From the NCBI GenBank assembly GCA_011109175.1, contig RDEW01000022.1, forward strand, positions 890,591-954,590: DNA of 64,000 nt, given 5' to 3'. This DNA is from Dicyema japonicum. Its lineage: Eukaryota > Dicyemida > Rhombozoa > Dicyemidae. The notes beneath the pieces are model-generated. The model had not been told where the DNA came from, made no database searches, and worked only from the letters and a program-made list of their open reading frames with translations. Position numbers and translations under genes: made by a program. Of this stretch, positions 48,250-59,859 are shown in pieces. How positions within the stretch are numbered: the first letter of the stretch is position 1; the number at the start of each line of letters is the position of its first letter.

Positions 48250-48930
48250 TCAATTCATGGTAATCTCTTTACTATAATCGACTTTACATCATCACTGTTA
48301 ATAAGGATATATAAAATAACTCTGTGGTCGATGATATTAAAAGGAGAAATGGAGGGAGGATTCTTCTTTTGACCGATCTTTGTTGAAACGTAAGGAGCGT
48401 TTGGTCCCAGCACAATGGAGTTCATTGAAATAATTTCTTGATTGGTCATTATTGTGCTGGTGGCGATCCTTCTGTCTTAGATGGCGCCCAAATGCAAAAA
48501 CGGTCTCAAAAGTCATTAGCTCTCCTTCACTTCGATGGATAATTTCTCGGAAAGATCCATACAACTGTACTTCTTGGTAGACATGTGTGCTTGGAAGGAC
48601 TAATCTCTTTGCGACCATGTATTCCAGGATTAAAATAGAAATAACGTCAAACAGTAGGATGACTCCAATTCCCGCGCCATCCAACGTTTGTGGTCCACAT
48701 TGTACGCAGTATAGAACGATAGTGCCCTCACTAATTTCTGCAGAGAAATTCGATTGGAGATAGGAACTTTTGTACAAATCGGTTTTGTTTTGCCTTTAAC
48801 ATGGACAGGTAAGCAAATTTCCATCTTCCTGACAAACGAGGAAGAATCCGGATATATGACTACGTGTCCCAGCTTCCATGAGTAGGGGAATCGGTGAAAT
48901 GAGTTGCTCCTGCAGAACATAGCCAGTTCC
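48250..48930 (-). CDS. unidentified spliced gene
   Basis: Minus strand shows coding segments in alternating frames, as in the short-intron genes nearby: PIPLLMEAGT, a 33-bp candidate intron, EDGNLLTCP; then GVILLFDVISILILEYMVAK with RLVLPSTHVYQEVQLYGSF and REIIHRSEGELMTFETVF; then EIISMNSIVLGPNAPYVSTK and a final FNIIDHRVILYILINSDD before the stop near 48257. It has a hydrophobic strand-rich middle. TMEM231-like was considered but I cannot support it. 3' end clear, 5' end not. Confidence 0.4.
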
Positions 48931-49056
48931 TTCTAAACCGAGATATTAATAAATTAAAAAATTCAATAATTATAAAATCAATAGTCTAATTACAATTTAA
49001 AATAAAATAAAAAAAAAATAAATTAATATTTAAAAAAATTATCCGTTGGTTTTTGT

Positions 49057-51754
49057 ATGGCCTGTGAGGAAAACTCAAAAATTGAATTTCAAGCCAAACA
49101 AAGCGCACTGGCTTGCATTAAAAATTTATTTCAAGTAACAACAATCAAAATGTCATAGGACCCAAAGCAACTCGACAAACTCGATCAATTTAGAATCAGA
49201 AATGCCCAAAGCCTCGTTCGATCCTTCATTATCCTAGAAAAACGTCGAATCCAACTTGAAGAATTTCATTCAATCATACACGACCGACATTCGAACTGCC
49301 TTCGACATCATAGAATCTTCCAAGAAGGACTACCAAGAGGTCATTAAATGGTTTCTATCGGATTTTAACATAAAGTATCAATTCCATCCACAAACAGTTG
49401 AACACTACGCTCATTACCTCGCCAGGATTCGATAAACTCGCAGAAGAGCACAAAGAGTACGATAAAGTATAAATTTTGCATTTGCGTAATTAAAAAGTTC
49501 CATGAAGCTTTTTGGCTCAGTTTTTGGTTTAATGTTTCGTAGCTCAACACTGCCGTTTCTAACGCTGAAATCATAAACAGGGCGTCGACGATGTTCGAGA
49601 AAGCTCGAAGCATGATCAAATCTGACAAGTTTTTACATGCCCACAAGATGTAAAATTTAAATTAATTTAAATTTTTATTTTTTAAATATTATATAATTAT
49701 TTTTTAGTTTATTAGAACTCGAAAATTGCGGCCTTAATTCCGTGTCTGATGGTGCCATGGATCATAAGCTATTCAAATTCTTTGAGGATTTGGATGACAT
49801 AATCGAGGAACTCTATGGGAGTCTGAAAGTCTGTCTTCGAAGAATGGTTCTTTTTTTGCGGCGATCCCCCTCTTCGGTTGTAACCGCCATTAGAATAATC
49901 GAGAGGGAATCCAAGTTAGGATGTTACACCTGAAAGCCATAGAATCGATTCCAATTTTGAGGAATTGTGTAAGCAGACGAGATTTATGCCAAAGGGAAGG
50001 CCAAAGTGTCTTAGAAGGCGATTTTTCGACCTGATCAAGGAAAACATCGTCCAACGTGTTGAGGGATGTCAACTGGATGACAAGTCTGATAAAATATGGA
50101 TTCTGAAATATTTGGAGACTCTAGTAACTGTCACCAAGGACGATTTGGTGGTTATTCAGGTGATTATCATAGTTACCCCCAGGCATTTGAACATCAGTGT
50201 TTTCCCAAAAGCTACCACATTTTTGAAACTTACTGCCGATATTACCACAGTGTGTTACGAGACCGGGTTTTCTTATCATCTTACATAGCTAAATGATCTG
50301 GTCAAAGAGGTTCAGGGACAACAGCTCTTACCCTTCATCAATTGGATCGACAAAGCATTGTCGTGTACCTTAGCTGATTTTAGAACCCCTTATTTCTTTG
50401 TGGACGTCAAAGTCAAAATGAACTTTGTCCCCTTGGGCCCTCTGGTAAGCCAAGATGTGATGGATAAGCTCATAAATTTGTAGTCATCACTCTGATTCGT
50501 AGATTTTTGAACTTCTTTGCTAATGACGTCACTGCCTGCCTGGCTAAGGGGTTGGCTCATGACCAGGATGATTGGCTCTCTTCCAACGAACCGGAGACCA
50601 ACTCATCTGATAAATTCCAGACTCCTTTATATTTCTCTATCATTGCTATTCTTGACCAAAGAGTTTGTCGTCCCCCATATTTGTAGTTGGAACTCATATC
50701 GAACCTGGTGAAGTACCCCGTCATTCAAAGAGCCGTGGAAATCTCTATGGATTCCCTAAACAAGTTTGTTGTGAGCTACAAAAGTATACCTCCTTATCAT
50801 CTCTAGAGGAAATAACTAACCTCGTCTCGACACATTCTCAGAATCGCAGTGTTCCTCCACTCTACACTTTTTACCTCGTTTCCCCCGGTAATTACGCGTT
50901 TAGATTGCAAATTGCAATAATCTGGCATTAATGACTGAAAACATAAAGAAAATTGCAGTCAAATACTTTCAGTCTTCCGCACTAGTCTTTGAAAATTCAC
51001 CTGCAGAGGAGAAATTTCTGTCGTTTCAGTCAAACTGCTCATCTTTGGTCAACTATTGGTAGGTTCTATAAGCATGTTAGCGTACAAGCACTGATTGATG
51101 AAATGCTCCTCGACTTGGGAAAATTCCTGCGTGACCTGTGCACTGACAAATGGTCCCCGATATGTTTTACAGTAGGTTTGGGGATAGACATGATAAAAAT
51201 GTCTCTGAGATAATTTGTGTGACGATAGAGGACTATTCCCAGCATTATTCCAAACTGTGCGACGAGGAGTACTTTTCGCTGCTGGAGAAGCTCAGACAAC
51301 ATATTTTGTTGTCGTATGTGGACGCACTCTGCTCAAAGTGAAGACTATGATTTGACTTAGAAAAATAAACTGGAAGAATAAGTCTATTCGTATGGACGTC
51401 CTGGGGTTGATTGAAGCGGACGCCCTAAGATTTGAGGAGTTGTTCGAAGAGTTGTTGAAGCCCGAATATCGCCTCACTGCTCCTTCCTTCCACTTTCTTA
51501 TCGATATTACCAAGCTCTTTAAGCAGCAAGACCGGTCCATGATGTTTATTGAAATTTCTGTAGTCTTTGGTCTCATTTTGAAGGAATTCATCGATAAGTA
51601 TGATGAGATAAATTCTGAGCAAATCGTTAACCTTGTGTCCATCAGGGATGACTTTAATAAGTCTGCCGTCAGGGATCTCTTCAGAGATACGTTTAAAGAA
51701 GATTTTCTTCATAAGCCTAGATCGACCAGTGGATTTTTTTCACTAATTTTATGA
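49057..51754 (+). CDS. exocyst complex subunit Sec6 (EXOC3)
   Basis: Sec6 is a core exocyst subunit that tethers secretory vesicles to the plasma membrane. Exons joined by short introns (first 49135-49158, 24 bp; another of about 23 bp near 50155) carry family blocks in order: DPKQLDKLDQ, HAHKILLELENCGLNSV, FFEDLDDIIEELYGSLKVCL, SSVVTAIRIIERES, KQTRFMPKGRPK, ENIVQRVEGCQLDDKSDKIW, FEHQCFPKSYHIFETYCRYY, IDEMLLDLGKFL, SEIICVTIEDYSQHY and KLFKQQDRSMMFIEISV through EQIVNLVSIRDD. The order and spacing match Sec6 to the C-terminus. A one-base slip at CC (49284-49285) before DIRTAFDIIESS is likely an error. Middle exons (50.3-51.1 kb) are diverged and their exact joins uncertain. 5'UTR is AT-rich. 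Confidence 0.9.
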
Positions 51755-52323
51755 GCATGAATTGAGTCTCTTGTTTGATAGGACTTGCTCTTTCAAAGAA
51801 CTCACCAATGATGAGTCTATGGGCATTGTAGGCTTCTGTGGCCGACTACTGAATTGATGAATCAAGGGATTAGGTGGGGGATACTTGAGATATCATGGTT
51901 CCTACTCTGGAGACTCTTGTTGGTTAGATCCCTTTTAAACTGGTTACTCCACAGTAAACCGGGAATACGAAGGCGGGTCACAGACTTTCCTTCTATTGTC
52001 CTCTTCTCTACAATCTCCCTTAATAGTCTTAGTAGTTTTTGTTGATCCTTATTAACTCCGCATTGGGTCTCATCCGGAGAGAAAACTCTAGAGTCGATCC
52101 CCTTGTTTTTCTGTGGGTCTCATGGATTTTTTTCCTTGGAGGTGGAAACCATCAAGTGATGATAGAATGATTCTCTGATAGATAGAGAAATTCTTCCCCC
52201 TTAATGCAAAGCTTACGAACTTCAGATTCCTTGTTCGACTAGAGCCAACCTGGGTTCTGCGAGATTTATTATAAATTTTTAATAATAATTTTTAATTATT
52301 AAAATATATTAAACATCCACTCA

Positions 52324-52751
52324 TGAGATTCAAAAAATATTGAATGCATCTACAAGGTGCAAGTTGGAAATGACGACAACTTAAAATAGCACCTTATGAA
52401 ATATAGAATTATTTTGATTAAACAGGTGAGTTATCTTGTAGCACGTTGTGGAGAGGCAAATACAATTGCGAAAATCTAATAAAGCCATGTTCAAAATAGA
52501 TCATCCATACAGAAGTAAGATGGTTGTCATGTGGAAGAGTATTGGAACGTTTGTTCGAATTACAAAAAGAGTATTTCAAGAAACGAAATTTTCCAATTTA
52601 CAATAATTTGGAAAACAATTTTTGTTTACAGAGAATTGCATATTTGGTTTCAATTTGTGATAAACTGAATAAATTTACATTATCACTACGAGGAAAATAT
52701 CAATCTGTTTTTATTTTTAACGATAAAATGTTGGCCTTAAATGGAAAGTGA
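52324..52751 (+). pseudogene. hAT (ZBED5-like) transposase fragment
   Basis: HTEVRWLSCGRVLERLFELQ near 52507-52565 and RIAYLVSICDKLNKF with LSLRGKYQSVF (to 52751) are the signature middle region of ZBED5/SCAND3-type hAT transposases, open for 75 codons. The preceding 52425-52495 matches, inverted, the hAT element at 19.70-19.77 kb. Confidence 0.8.
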
Positions 52752-53292
52752 GATGGAATAGCCGTGCGGAAGTGCTTAATCGTAAGTATATAATCGTAAC
52801 CGAATTAACTAAGCGGGTAAACCTTCCGCGGTCGTGTGGAACCTCTCAACTCGTCAAATGTTTTCACAATTCATTTTTGACGTACTAAAGTATGCTAGGA
52901 AGTGTGACTGTGGGCGTCCAAGTGATGTGATCGACTCTCAAGAATGTATCGGACTATCAAATTACTTTGACATGAAGACTTTTTACATGTTTATTTATTT
53001 TTATTATTTTTTTTAATTATTTATTTAAATATAAACAGTAAATAACCATAAAAAGTTCCTTTCAGTAAAGGCTGAAAGCTCTTAGAACAGAATACGCATT
53101 TTCCTTTACTATTTGTAAGGAAATACGGTCAATAAGCAAGTTCTTTTATCACTTATTATTTTTACTCTTCGCAAAACAATTCAACTTAGTTATTGTCGTA
53201 TAGTATCACGTCCGGGTAAAGTATCACGTCCGGGCTGATAAGTCTTACTTATCATTTTAAAACAAATGGTTACCGGCTTCTTTTCGGAGGAA

Positions 53293-53557
53293 AAACGAAA
53301 TTTTTAATTTCGTCCAAAAACATGTTCGACGTAGCATGGGACAAAAATGGGAAACCTTGACAACGGTCCCCGATTTTAAAAAAAACGAAATTTTTAATTT
53401 CGTCCAAAAACATGTTCGACGTAGCATGGGACAAAAATGGGAGACCTTGACACCGGTCCCCGATTTTTTAAAGGAAAAATGAAATTTTTAATTTCGTCCA
53501 AAAACATGTTCGACGTAGCATGGGACAAAAAAAGGAGACCATGACATCGGTCCCCGA
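53293..53557. repeat. three-copy minisatellite, period 90-94 bp
   Basis: Units start at about 53296, 53386 and 53480 and run through AACATGTTCGACGTAGCATG to CGGTCCCCGATTTT. The first two units begin with a perfect hairpin CGAAATTTTTAATTTCG; the third has TGAAAT at the start. Confidence 0.92.
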
Positions 53558-53564
53558 TTTTCAG

Positions 53565-53760
53565 ATTAATTAGGGTGAATTAAAGAATGGATTAGGGTCT
53601 ATTTGAGAAGGAGTTAAGGAATATTAGAAAGTGGATTAGGGTGTATTAGAGAATGTGTTAGGGTAAATAAAAGAATGAATTATGGTGTATTAGAGAATGG
53701 ATTAGGTAATTAGGAGTTAGTTTGAATTAGAAAATGAGTTAGGGTGAATAATATGAATTT
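53565..53760. repeat. degenerate array rich in TTAGGG
   Basis: Repeated GAATG(G)ATTAGGGT(GT/AA)AT-type units of about 22-30 bp; TTAGGG, the metazoan telomere hexamer, occurs several times but never in tandem. Confidence 0.75.
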
Positions 53761-53934
53761 TTTAGAGTTTCTGTGTTATGCAAGAAATAAAATTTTTTAG
53801 TTTTTTTTAATTTTTTGATTTGATTTTGATAAATTTCGGTCGGTCGTTGGTGCTGGTTTCAAGACCATTGTTGCTGGTGCCACGACCGTTGACGCTACTT
53901 ACGTTTCCGCAAGTCGAAAAGTTTTCAATGCCGA

Positions 53935-54300
53935 AATACACAATACAAGGCTAAATTACAAGAAGATCTGAAGATACACATTACAAGGGCCATATTACAA
54001 GACGGACATTGATGCTGAAGACACATATCACAAGGGCCATTTTGCAAGATGATCCGTAGATACACATTACAAGGGCCATACTACAAACGAAGGAACCTAT
54101 TCACTCCGAGTGAATCTCCTAAAGACAAATAAACATATTACAAACGAAGGAACCCATTACATGGTCGAGAAACACATCACAAGTCGGAAGGATATGTTCA
54201 CAATTACGAAGGAACCCATTATGCTGTGGAGAAGCATATCAAGTCGGAAGGATTATTCACAATTACGAAGAAACCTATTGAAAGGGCAGTAGACGAAGGA
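53935..54300. repeat. two degenerate minisatellites
   Basis: First, ACACATTACAAGGGCCAT-type units at about 53975, 54020 and 54062 (period about 43-46 bp). Then ACGAAGGAACCCATTA with AAGTCGGAAGGAT-type units from 54085 to 54290 (period about 55-65 bp). An ORF across them (54110-54292) is repeat-derived. Confidence 0.75.
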
Positions 54301-55447
54301 TCAAAATCTCTGGATATTTTCCAAGTTGGACCTGGTACCACAACAATTGAATCCCTACATTCGAATCCGGGTCTACACGGAACTTTGTCATCGTGCAGAC
54401 TTTGATCCCTACAGGACCTGGGACTATCGTAGATGTAGATACTAGAGTTGGGACCTACCGGGGGATACCCATACCAAATGTTCCCTACATTCGAATTGGG
54501 TTCTACGCAAGACTTTGTTAGCCACATTATTGGTCCCTAGAAGGCGGCTTGGGACTACTGTGGAAAGAAAACATACTGGGGAAGGGACCTACTAAGGGAA
54601 AATTAACTGGAAATGGGCTTACTAGCTTTGTACCTACTACGCTCTGGATATAAGGGCAGGATTCATGGGATCCAACACTAGGACGAAATTCAACCAACGA
54701 TAGAAGATAAACTAAATGTAGTGTGGATACATGGGAAGTGTCCAGCCGCATAGGCGGACACGTATAAATATCCTAAAAATAACTCCTTACTTACTTTGGA
54801 ATAAATTTGATTTGATTTGAAACAAAATTTTGAACTTTTGCCTTTGTTACGTTTTCAATCCTTTTGATGATGTGCAGTTGTTAAATATTTGTGGTTATCA
54901 TGGATATATTGTGATTCCTTTGGTTTCATTAAGACTCCTGTAACCACATGTTTTGGACTGATAAGTTTGATTTATCAGCCCGGACACGAAGATGGCCCCT
55001 GGTTCTCATACTATACGACAGTTATTAATCGGCTTCCTATGACTCTTGATGTTTCAACGATGACTGGGTTAAAAATGAAATGCTCATTCGTAGAGACATT
55101 CGTATTTTTTTTAGCGTCTAGATTATTTCGAGGTCTATCCTGGGTGACTTTCCTAAATTGAAAGTTAGAGAAGAAAGGTGTTCCACACAGATTGGTTCCA
55201 AGACGTTGTATCAATAGATTTTCGATTGGAAGAGAGTTGTCCTGTCAGGTCTTTGTTAGCTGAATCCAAGTAAATACCCATCATTCAAGCGAATTTACAT
55301 GATCCATAGAAACTACAACCATGTAGAAAAACGTGATGAAAGAAATGAACTCATGAGATTTAAATAAATTATTATAACCACGTATTTATTAAATACCAAA
55401 TTTTAACTAATTTAAGGAAAATTATTCGATTATAGGATAAATTCCTT

Positions 55448-56591
55448 TTAAAGGAAATTTGCAGTTATTCTTCCCGCTGCAAGTTTCAAGTATCCATAAA
55501 TTCCCCAAAATTTTCCCCATCCATTTTTTATAAGCCAGTACTTTTCTCCCTTCAAAATTCCATAACCAACAACTGACATTATATGAGTAGTTTCATAATC
55601 AGAACATTGTTTGATATGGTATATTCCTTTAAAGTTTCACAACTATTTACCTGTATAATAATTATGAAAAGATTGGGAGCTACCAAGAAAAGAAAAAAGC
55701 AACAGGACCGAACTTTACGAGAACATTCATAAGCATTTTTTCATCACCATCTTTAATGCTTTTATAACCAGTCAAATTAATTTTAATATTTGGTTCTCCT
55801 CCATACTTACATTTTCCGACCTACATAATTATTCGCAAATAAAACCTTAGCCCTATATGGATATCGTTTTTTTGAATTAATTCCTCCGTTTTTCATTATG
55901 TAATCATACACACCGTATGTGTGTCCTCCATCGCATCCATGATAATTTGCACAATCAACAATGTTTTGTTCGCTCATTGATACAAGAATATTGTGTTTAT
56001 TGCTAAATGCGACTCCAACGTAGCCAACTAAATACATTAAACAATCGTTAACCGCGCCAAATGCATAGCATGAGCGGCATATAGTTCCTTGTTTTTTTAT
56101 TCCAGTCACACAGTTTCGCTTTCTCCAATTAAAGGATAGAGGAAATCTTATTTTATTTAAATCCACTGTGTAATCCTCAAGTAATTCATTTTCGTATGAA
56201 TCATAAGAAATATGCGGACCAGATAATTTGAAGGGTTTGATAATTTCTCTTCTTGTCTAAGAAAATATATCGTAAGTCAACCATGTCTGCAAACTGATTA
56301 ATTCCTAATTCATACATAACTTTTCCTTGCTTTGAAAGCAAATTGTGGTTGTTAATATATCTTAAATTTTCTGTAAAAATACCCTTTCTCACTTGGAGTT
56401 CCAGCCCAGAATATGATTTATCTATAATGAAAATTAATTGTACTATATTTTTCTATAAAGTTATTCCATTGGATTTCACAATATTCCGAATCTTTGCTGA
56501 TTGCATTTATTGATTCATATTTGAAATGCACTGAAGACGAAATAAAGTAAGTAAAAAATAAAGGGCAAGTAATGATAATAAGGTCGATCAT
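55448..56591 (-). CDS. papain-family cysteine protease, cathepsin L-like
   Basis: C1A protease made as a secreted or lysosomal proenzyme. Four introns (52, 25, 25 and 24 bp by my count) plus removal of one base from an A-run (55693-55698) give 338 residues, close to cathepsin L (333). Signal peptide IIITCPLFFTYFISSS; inhibitor prodomain with RKGIFTENLRYINNHN and YELGINQFADM; catalytic cysteine in QGTICRSCYAFGAV; MSEQNIVDCANYHGCDGG; catalytic His in THIMSVVGYG; Asn in LIKNGWGKFWG. The catalytic triad is kept, but compared with QGxCGSCWAF there is one extra residue between the oxyanion Gln and the Cys, Gly is Arg, and Trp is Tyr. Activity may be altered. The neighbours are transposons. Confidence 0.87.
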
Positions 56592-56649
56592 TTTAATTAA
56601 TTCTGTCTATTGTTTACTTTTCAAATATTAATTTTATTATTTATTAAAT

Positions 56650-58430
56650 AATTAATAAAAGTAATTATTTTATAAATCCCGTCTAACTCATTCTTCTTTT
56701 CTTTGGGCCAATCCTGTTTGCCTTTATTAACGTGTTCACGTCTCTGCATACCCCACATTCAGAGACTACACTAGGTTGACATTCCATTCCGTCTTCCTCA
56801 TTAACAGGCATCGGTACTTAATGCCTTTTCTCAGCTTGCATGCTCTCCAAAATCTTCCGTAACACTAGCGTCTGTATATAAGCTTATACCCTTTTCTCAC
56901 CTTGAGGGCATCCATGGGGTCTTTGGAGAATCTGGAGATAATTCCATCCCATGTGATGACCACAGGGATTATTTTCACCTTTGCGCGATGGATAATCTCA
57001 AGTTTGTTCACTAGGTGGTCATACTTGTGGAACTTTTCTACCTCGACCTGCTTGATGCAGTATGCGAAGTGATCCCAATTTTAACAAAAGTAGTCGTATT
57101 TGTTGTCTTATCATAAACGAACATGTCGGGTTTGTTATTCGCTACACGAATCTCCACAATTTATTTGCAACAACAGATTGTACTGAATGGGTCTTTAGTT
57201 TCTTAGTTTTTCTTTTTCCATATTGACTGCAAAAATGTAGATGTAAACATCTGACCACTTCATTATGAAGCCCGAGATATGAGCTATTCAGAATTCTCCC
57301 ACACCTAGTTGCAAGGTGATCGACGGTCTTCTTAGCTGAGTTACAATTTCTTCACTTAGTTTCTCCGTTATCAAAAAACATGTTACGATACTGAATTAGA
57401 CACAGCCTTTCCTCTATTATAGGGGAGTGATTTCCATGCACTAGCCATCCAGAGGATTCAACAATATTCACTTCTGTGTCTTTAAACACTGAAAAAAATC
57501 GAGTGCAGCGGATTCTTCTCAATATTTCCCAATAGATATTCATGATGTATTCCCATCAATTTCGACATTGTCAAGTCCTTCGCATTTTTAATGTTGTACT
57601 TTCGGGAAATGAATTCTAAGATAGTTACCATGTGTGTTTTTTTTGAATTAATGACCCGTAGTTTCCTGCTTTTCTTGGCAGTAATTTTCCTTATGTTCCA
57701 AGTCATCATAAAATCGGAGGAGCATTCGTTCTGCTTGTCACTGACAGACTCGATGCCACTTCCAAATTTATTTCTTGGTAGATAAAATCTTTGTTTGCCG
57801 GTTGCAAGTCTATGTGGCTATCCATAAGAATTCTGCGGATGTATTATAGATCTGTTCAAATCCTGACGCTTCGATTCAATCAATCCAATGTAATAGTTAT
57901 AGAGTGATAGTCCATACTCGTTCATCCCCTTAAACAGGTTCACTGAGTTTAATTCCGTCTTTGTCAAAATTTTTGATCCTTAGATGTTCTTTATAGATTT
58001 TATAGATTTAATTGGCCTTAACTTTTTGATGACACACATACATCCACTTTTAGAATAAGATAAGTAATCCCATCATAGAACCAATCACAAGGCGTATATT
58101 CGTCATTTACAATCTTCTTAGACTCAAAAGGTATCCATGAACCGAAATGAAGTTCTTGATAAAAAACTATGGACTCCATCACAACCAGATGCCTTCTAAT
58201 TTGGAAGCATCTTAATTGTCTCGGTGATATCCTCCTCAGTGAAATCAGCAAAAGAGTTCTCTGATCCAGTCACTTTTTTGCTAATAAAGAAATTGCTCTT
58301 CATTCTCTCTTCCTTATTCCAATTACTAGTCCAAAATGGAAGACATTCCTCATTGAACTTGATGACCGCCTTATTCGGTGTTAAAAAATAAAATAATTCC
58401 AAATTCATATGTTACTTTACTAGCATATAA
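56650..58430 (-). pseudogene. LINE-B retrotransposon relic
   Basis: Minus strand, 5' to 3': ADFTEEDITETIKMLPN near 58245-58200, KASGCDGVHSFL just after, then broken RT remnants. Open stretches at 57709-57352 give the region before the Cys/His knuckle (DLTMSKLMGIHHEYLLGNI, WLVHGNHSPIIEERLCLIQY), and a degraded endonuclease-like end near 57230-56690 includes ILESMQAEKRH. It is related to the fragment at 765-1443 and to 59860-60700. Upstream, 58440-59850 holds one ORF (58518-58754) and otherwise nothing recognised. Confidence 0.65.
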
Positions 58431-59859
58431 TAGTTGTTGCATTATACATTTGTTTCAGTCATTCAGAGTTCATCTCCATCATAAATCCTACAAAAATTCT
58501 CAATTTGATAACAGAATCTAAGAATTGTCATAGTGGTGTTGTGTGCTACCAGGCGCTACTTGATTTATAATTTCTTTTTCTCTCCATGGCAGATCCACAT
58601 TACTCAAAAAACATCCAATCACAGATATGCAACTCAAATGGGTATATTTAGTCATTCTACAGGGAGAGGGTTTGTCTAGTATACTTAATGTCTTTATCTC
58701 CCTAGACGGAGAAAGCATCTCCCAAGGTCGGATATTATTTCTCTTCCCATACATTGGATAGGAAGAAACAATAAATGTACGAATTTTGTCCCCAGATAGA
58801 GAAAGAAAAGTAGATTCGCGTTGCTTTACGGATGTCTAACAAAAAAGTCTCCTACGAACTAAGTAAATCGAATTTAAAGAATAATGCATTAATATTGGAA
58901 TTAACGAGTACTACCCTCCTGAATATTTGAACCATATACTAATATCATTTTAGCCGGACAAATCATACAAAGTTGTTCATATCCACTCAGAAGTGCAATT
59001 GGAAAGATGGAAGGAAGGAAACTGATTAAACTGAAGAAGCATCTCCAACAGAAAACTATAATTGCTTAACAGAGAGGAATCTTAGATTTGATGAGGAAAC
59101 CAGAGATATGCCTAGTTACTATGTAAGTCTAAAAAGGGTGCACATGGACGAATTGTTAAGAATATCGAAGAACTATCGACACCTCGTGGTTTTGCAAAAT
59201 AAAGCTAGAAATAAATACTAACGCAAATATTTTACGGAGCTAAAATAAAGATCAAAAATCCGTTGAATTCAAAATTGTACTCGATGAATATGTTTAGTGA
59301 TATTTAGAACGTGTACTGATGCTGTATGACTAATACATCGCACTAAGTGACACCGAACCAACTGAATATGTACTGATTGATCAAAACATACGAGAATCCT
59401 TGTGCGCTATCAAATAACCTGATAAAAGAGAACAAAGACTTTTTATGCCGAAAAACCAACTAGGAAGGGATTGGAATCTACTACAAAAAGGTGACAGATG
59501 CTAATATTACTAAGAGACCTTGAATAGAAGTCGAGTTACTGTTTGTTAAATTCAGGGATTCTGCGGTTCATCAAATCAACTAAAACACAAATAACCTTTA
59601 TCTTAGAATAATTACGCTGAAGATATAGAGTTCAAGCACATTATATTCTCAGCCTCGTCGAATTTAAAGAACATAAAAAACTGTCCAATTGAATTCAAAC
59701 AAAAAACAATTACACGGAGTTTTATCAAGTTGTCTAGATCGTTCAATCAACGATCTTACTTTTCAAATATTACTAAAATATAAAAAATAAAATAATTATC
59801 AAATATTTGATTTTCGCAATTAACAAATAAATAAAATAAATTGTAATTAATTAACACTA

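Larger units (their letters stand above)
53225..54988. mobile_element. inverted-repeat-bounded unit filled with minisatellites
   Basis: Imperfect inverted repeats of about 50 bp face each other at 53225-53275 and 54938-54988: left CGTCCGGGCTGATAAG..., right end ...TTTATCAGCCCGGACACG. Each contains an inner hairpin (TGATAAGT/ACTTATCA on the left, CTGATAA/TTATCAG on the right) and a shared TGGTTAC block further in. At the left edge GTATCACGTCCGGG is present twice (53203 and 53221). The inside consists of three different repeat arrays plus a diverged 'GGGACCTAC' stretch (54300-54770). There is no transposase. Family unknown to me; could be a non-autonomous DNA transposon. Confidence 0.6.

Noticed and set aside
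53293-53557. CRISPR-like array
   Set aside because: The repeats are 90-94 bp tandem units without unique spacers, in a eukaryotic genome.
54110-54292. 60-residue ORF with internal peptide repeats
   Set aside because: It is produced by translating the minisatellite inside the inverted-repeat unit.
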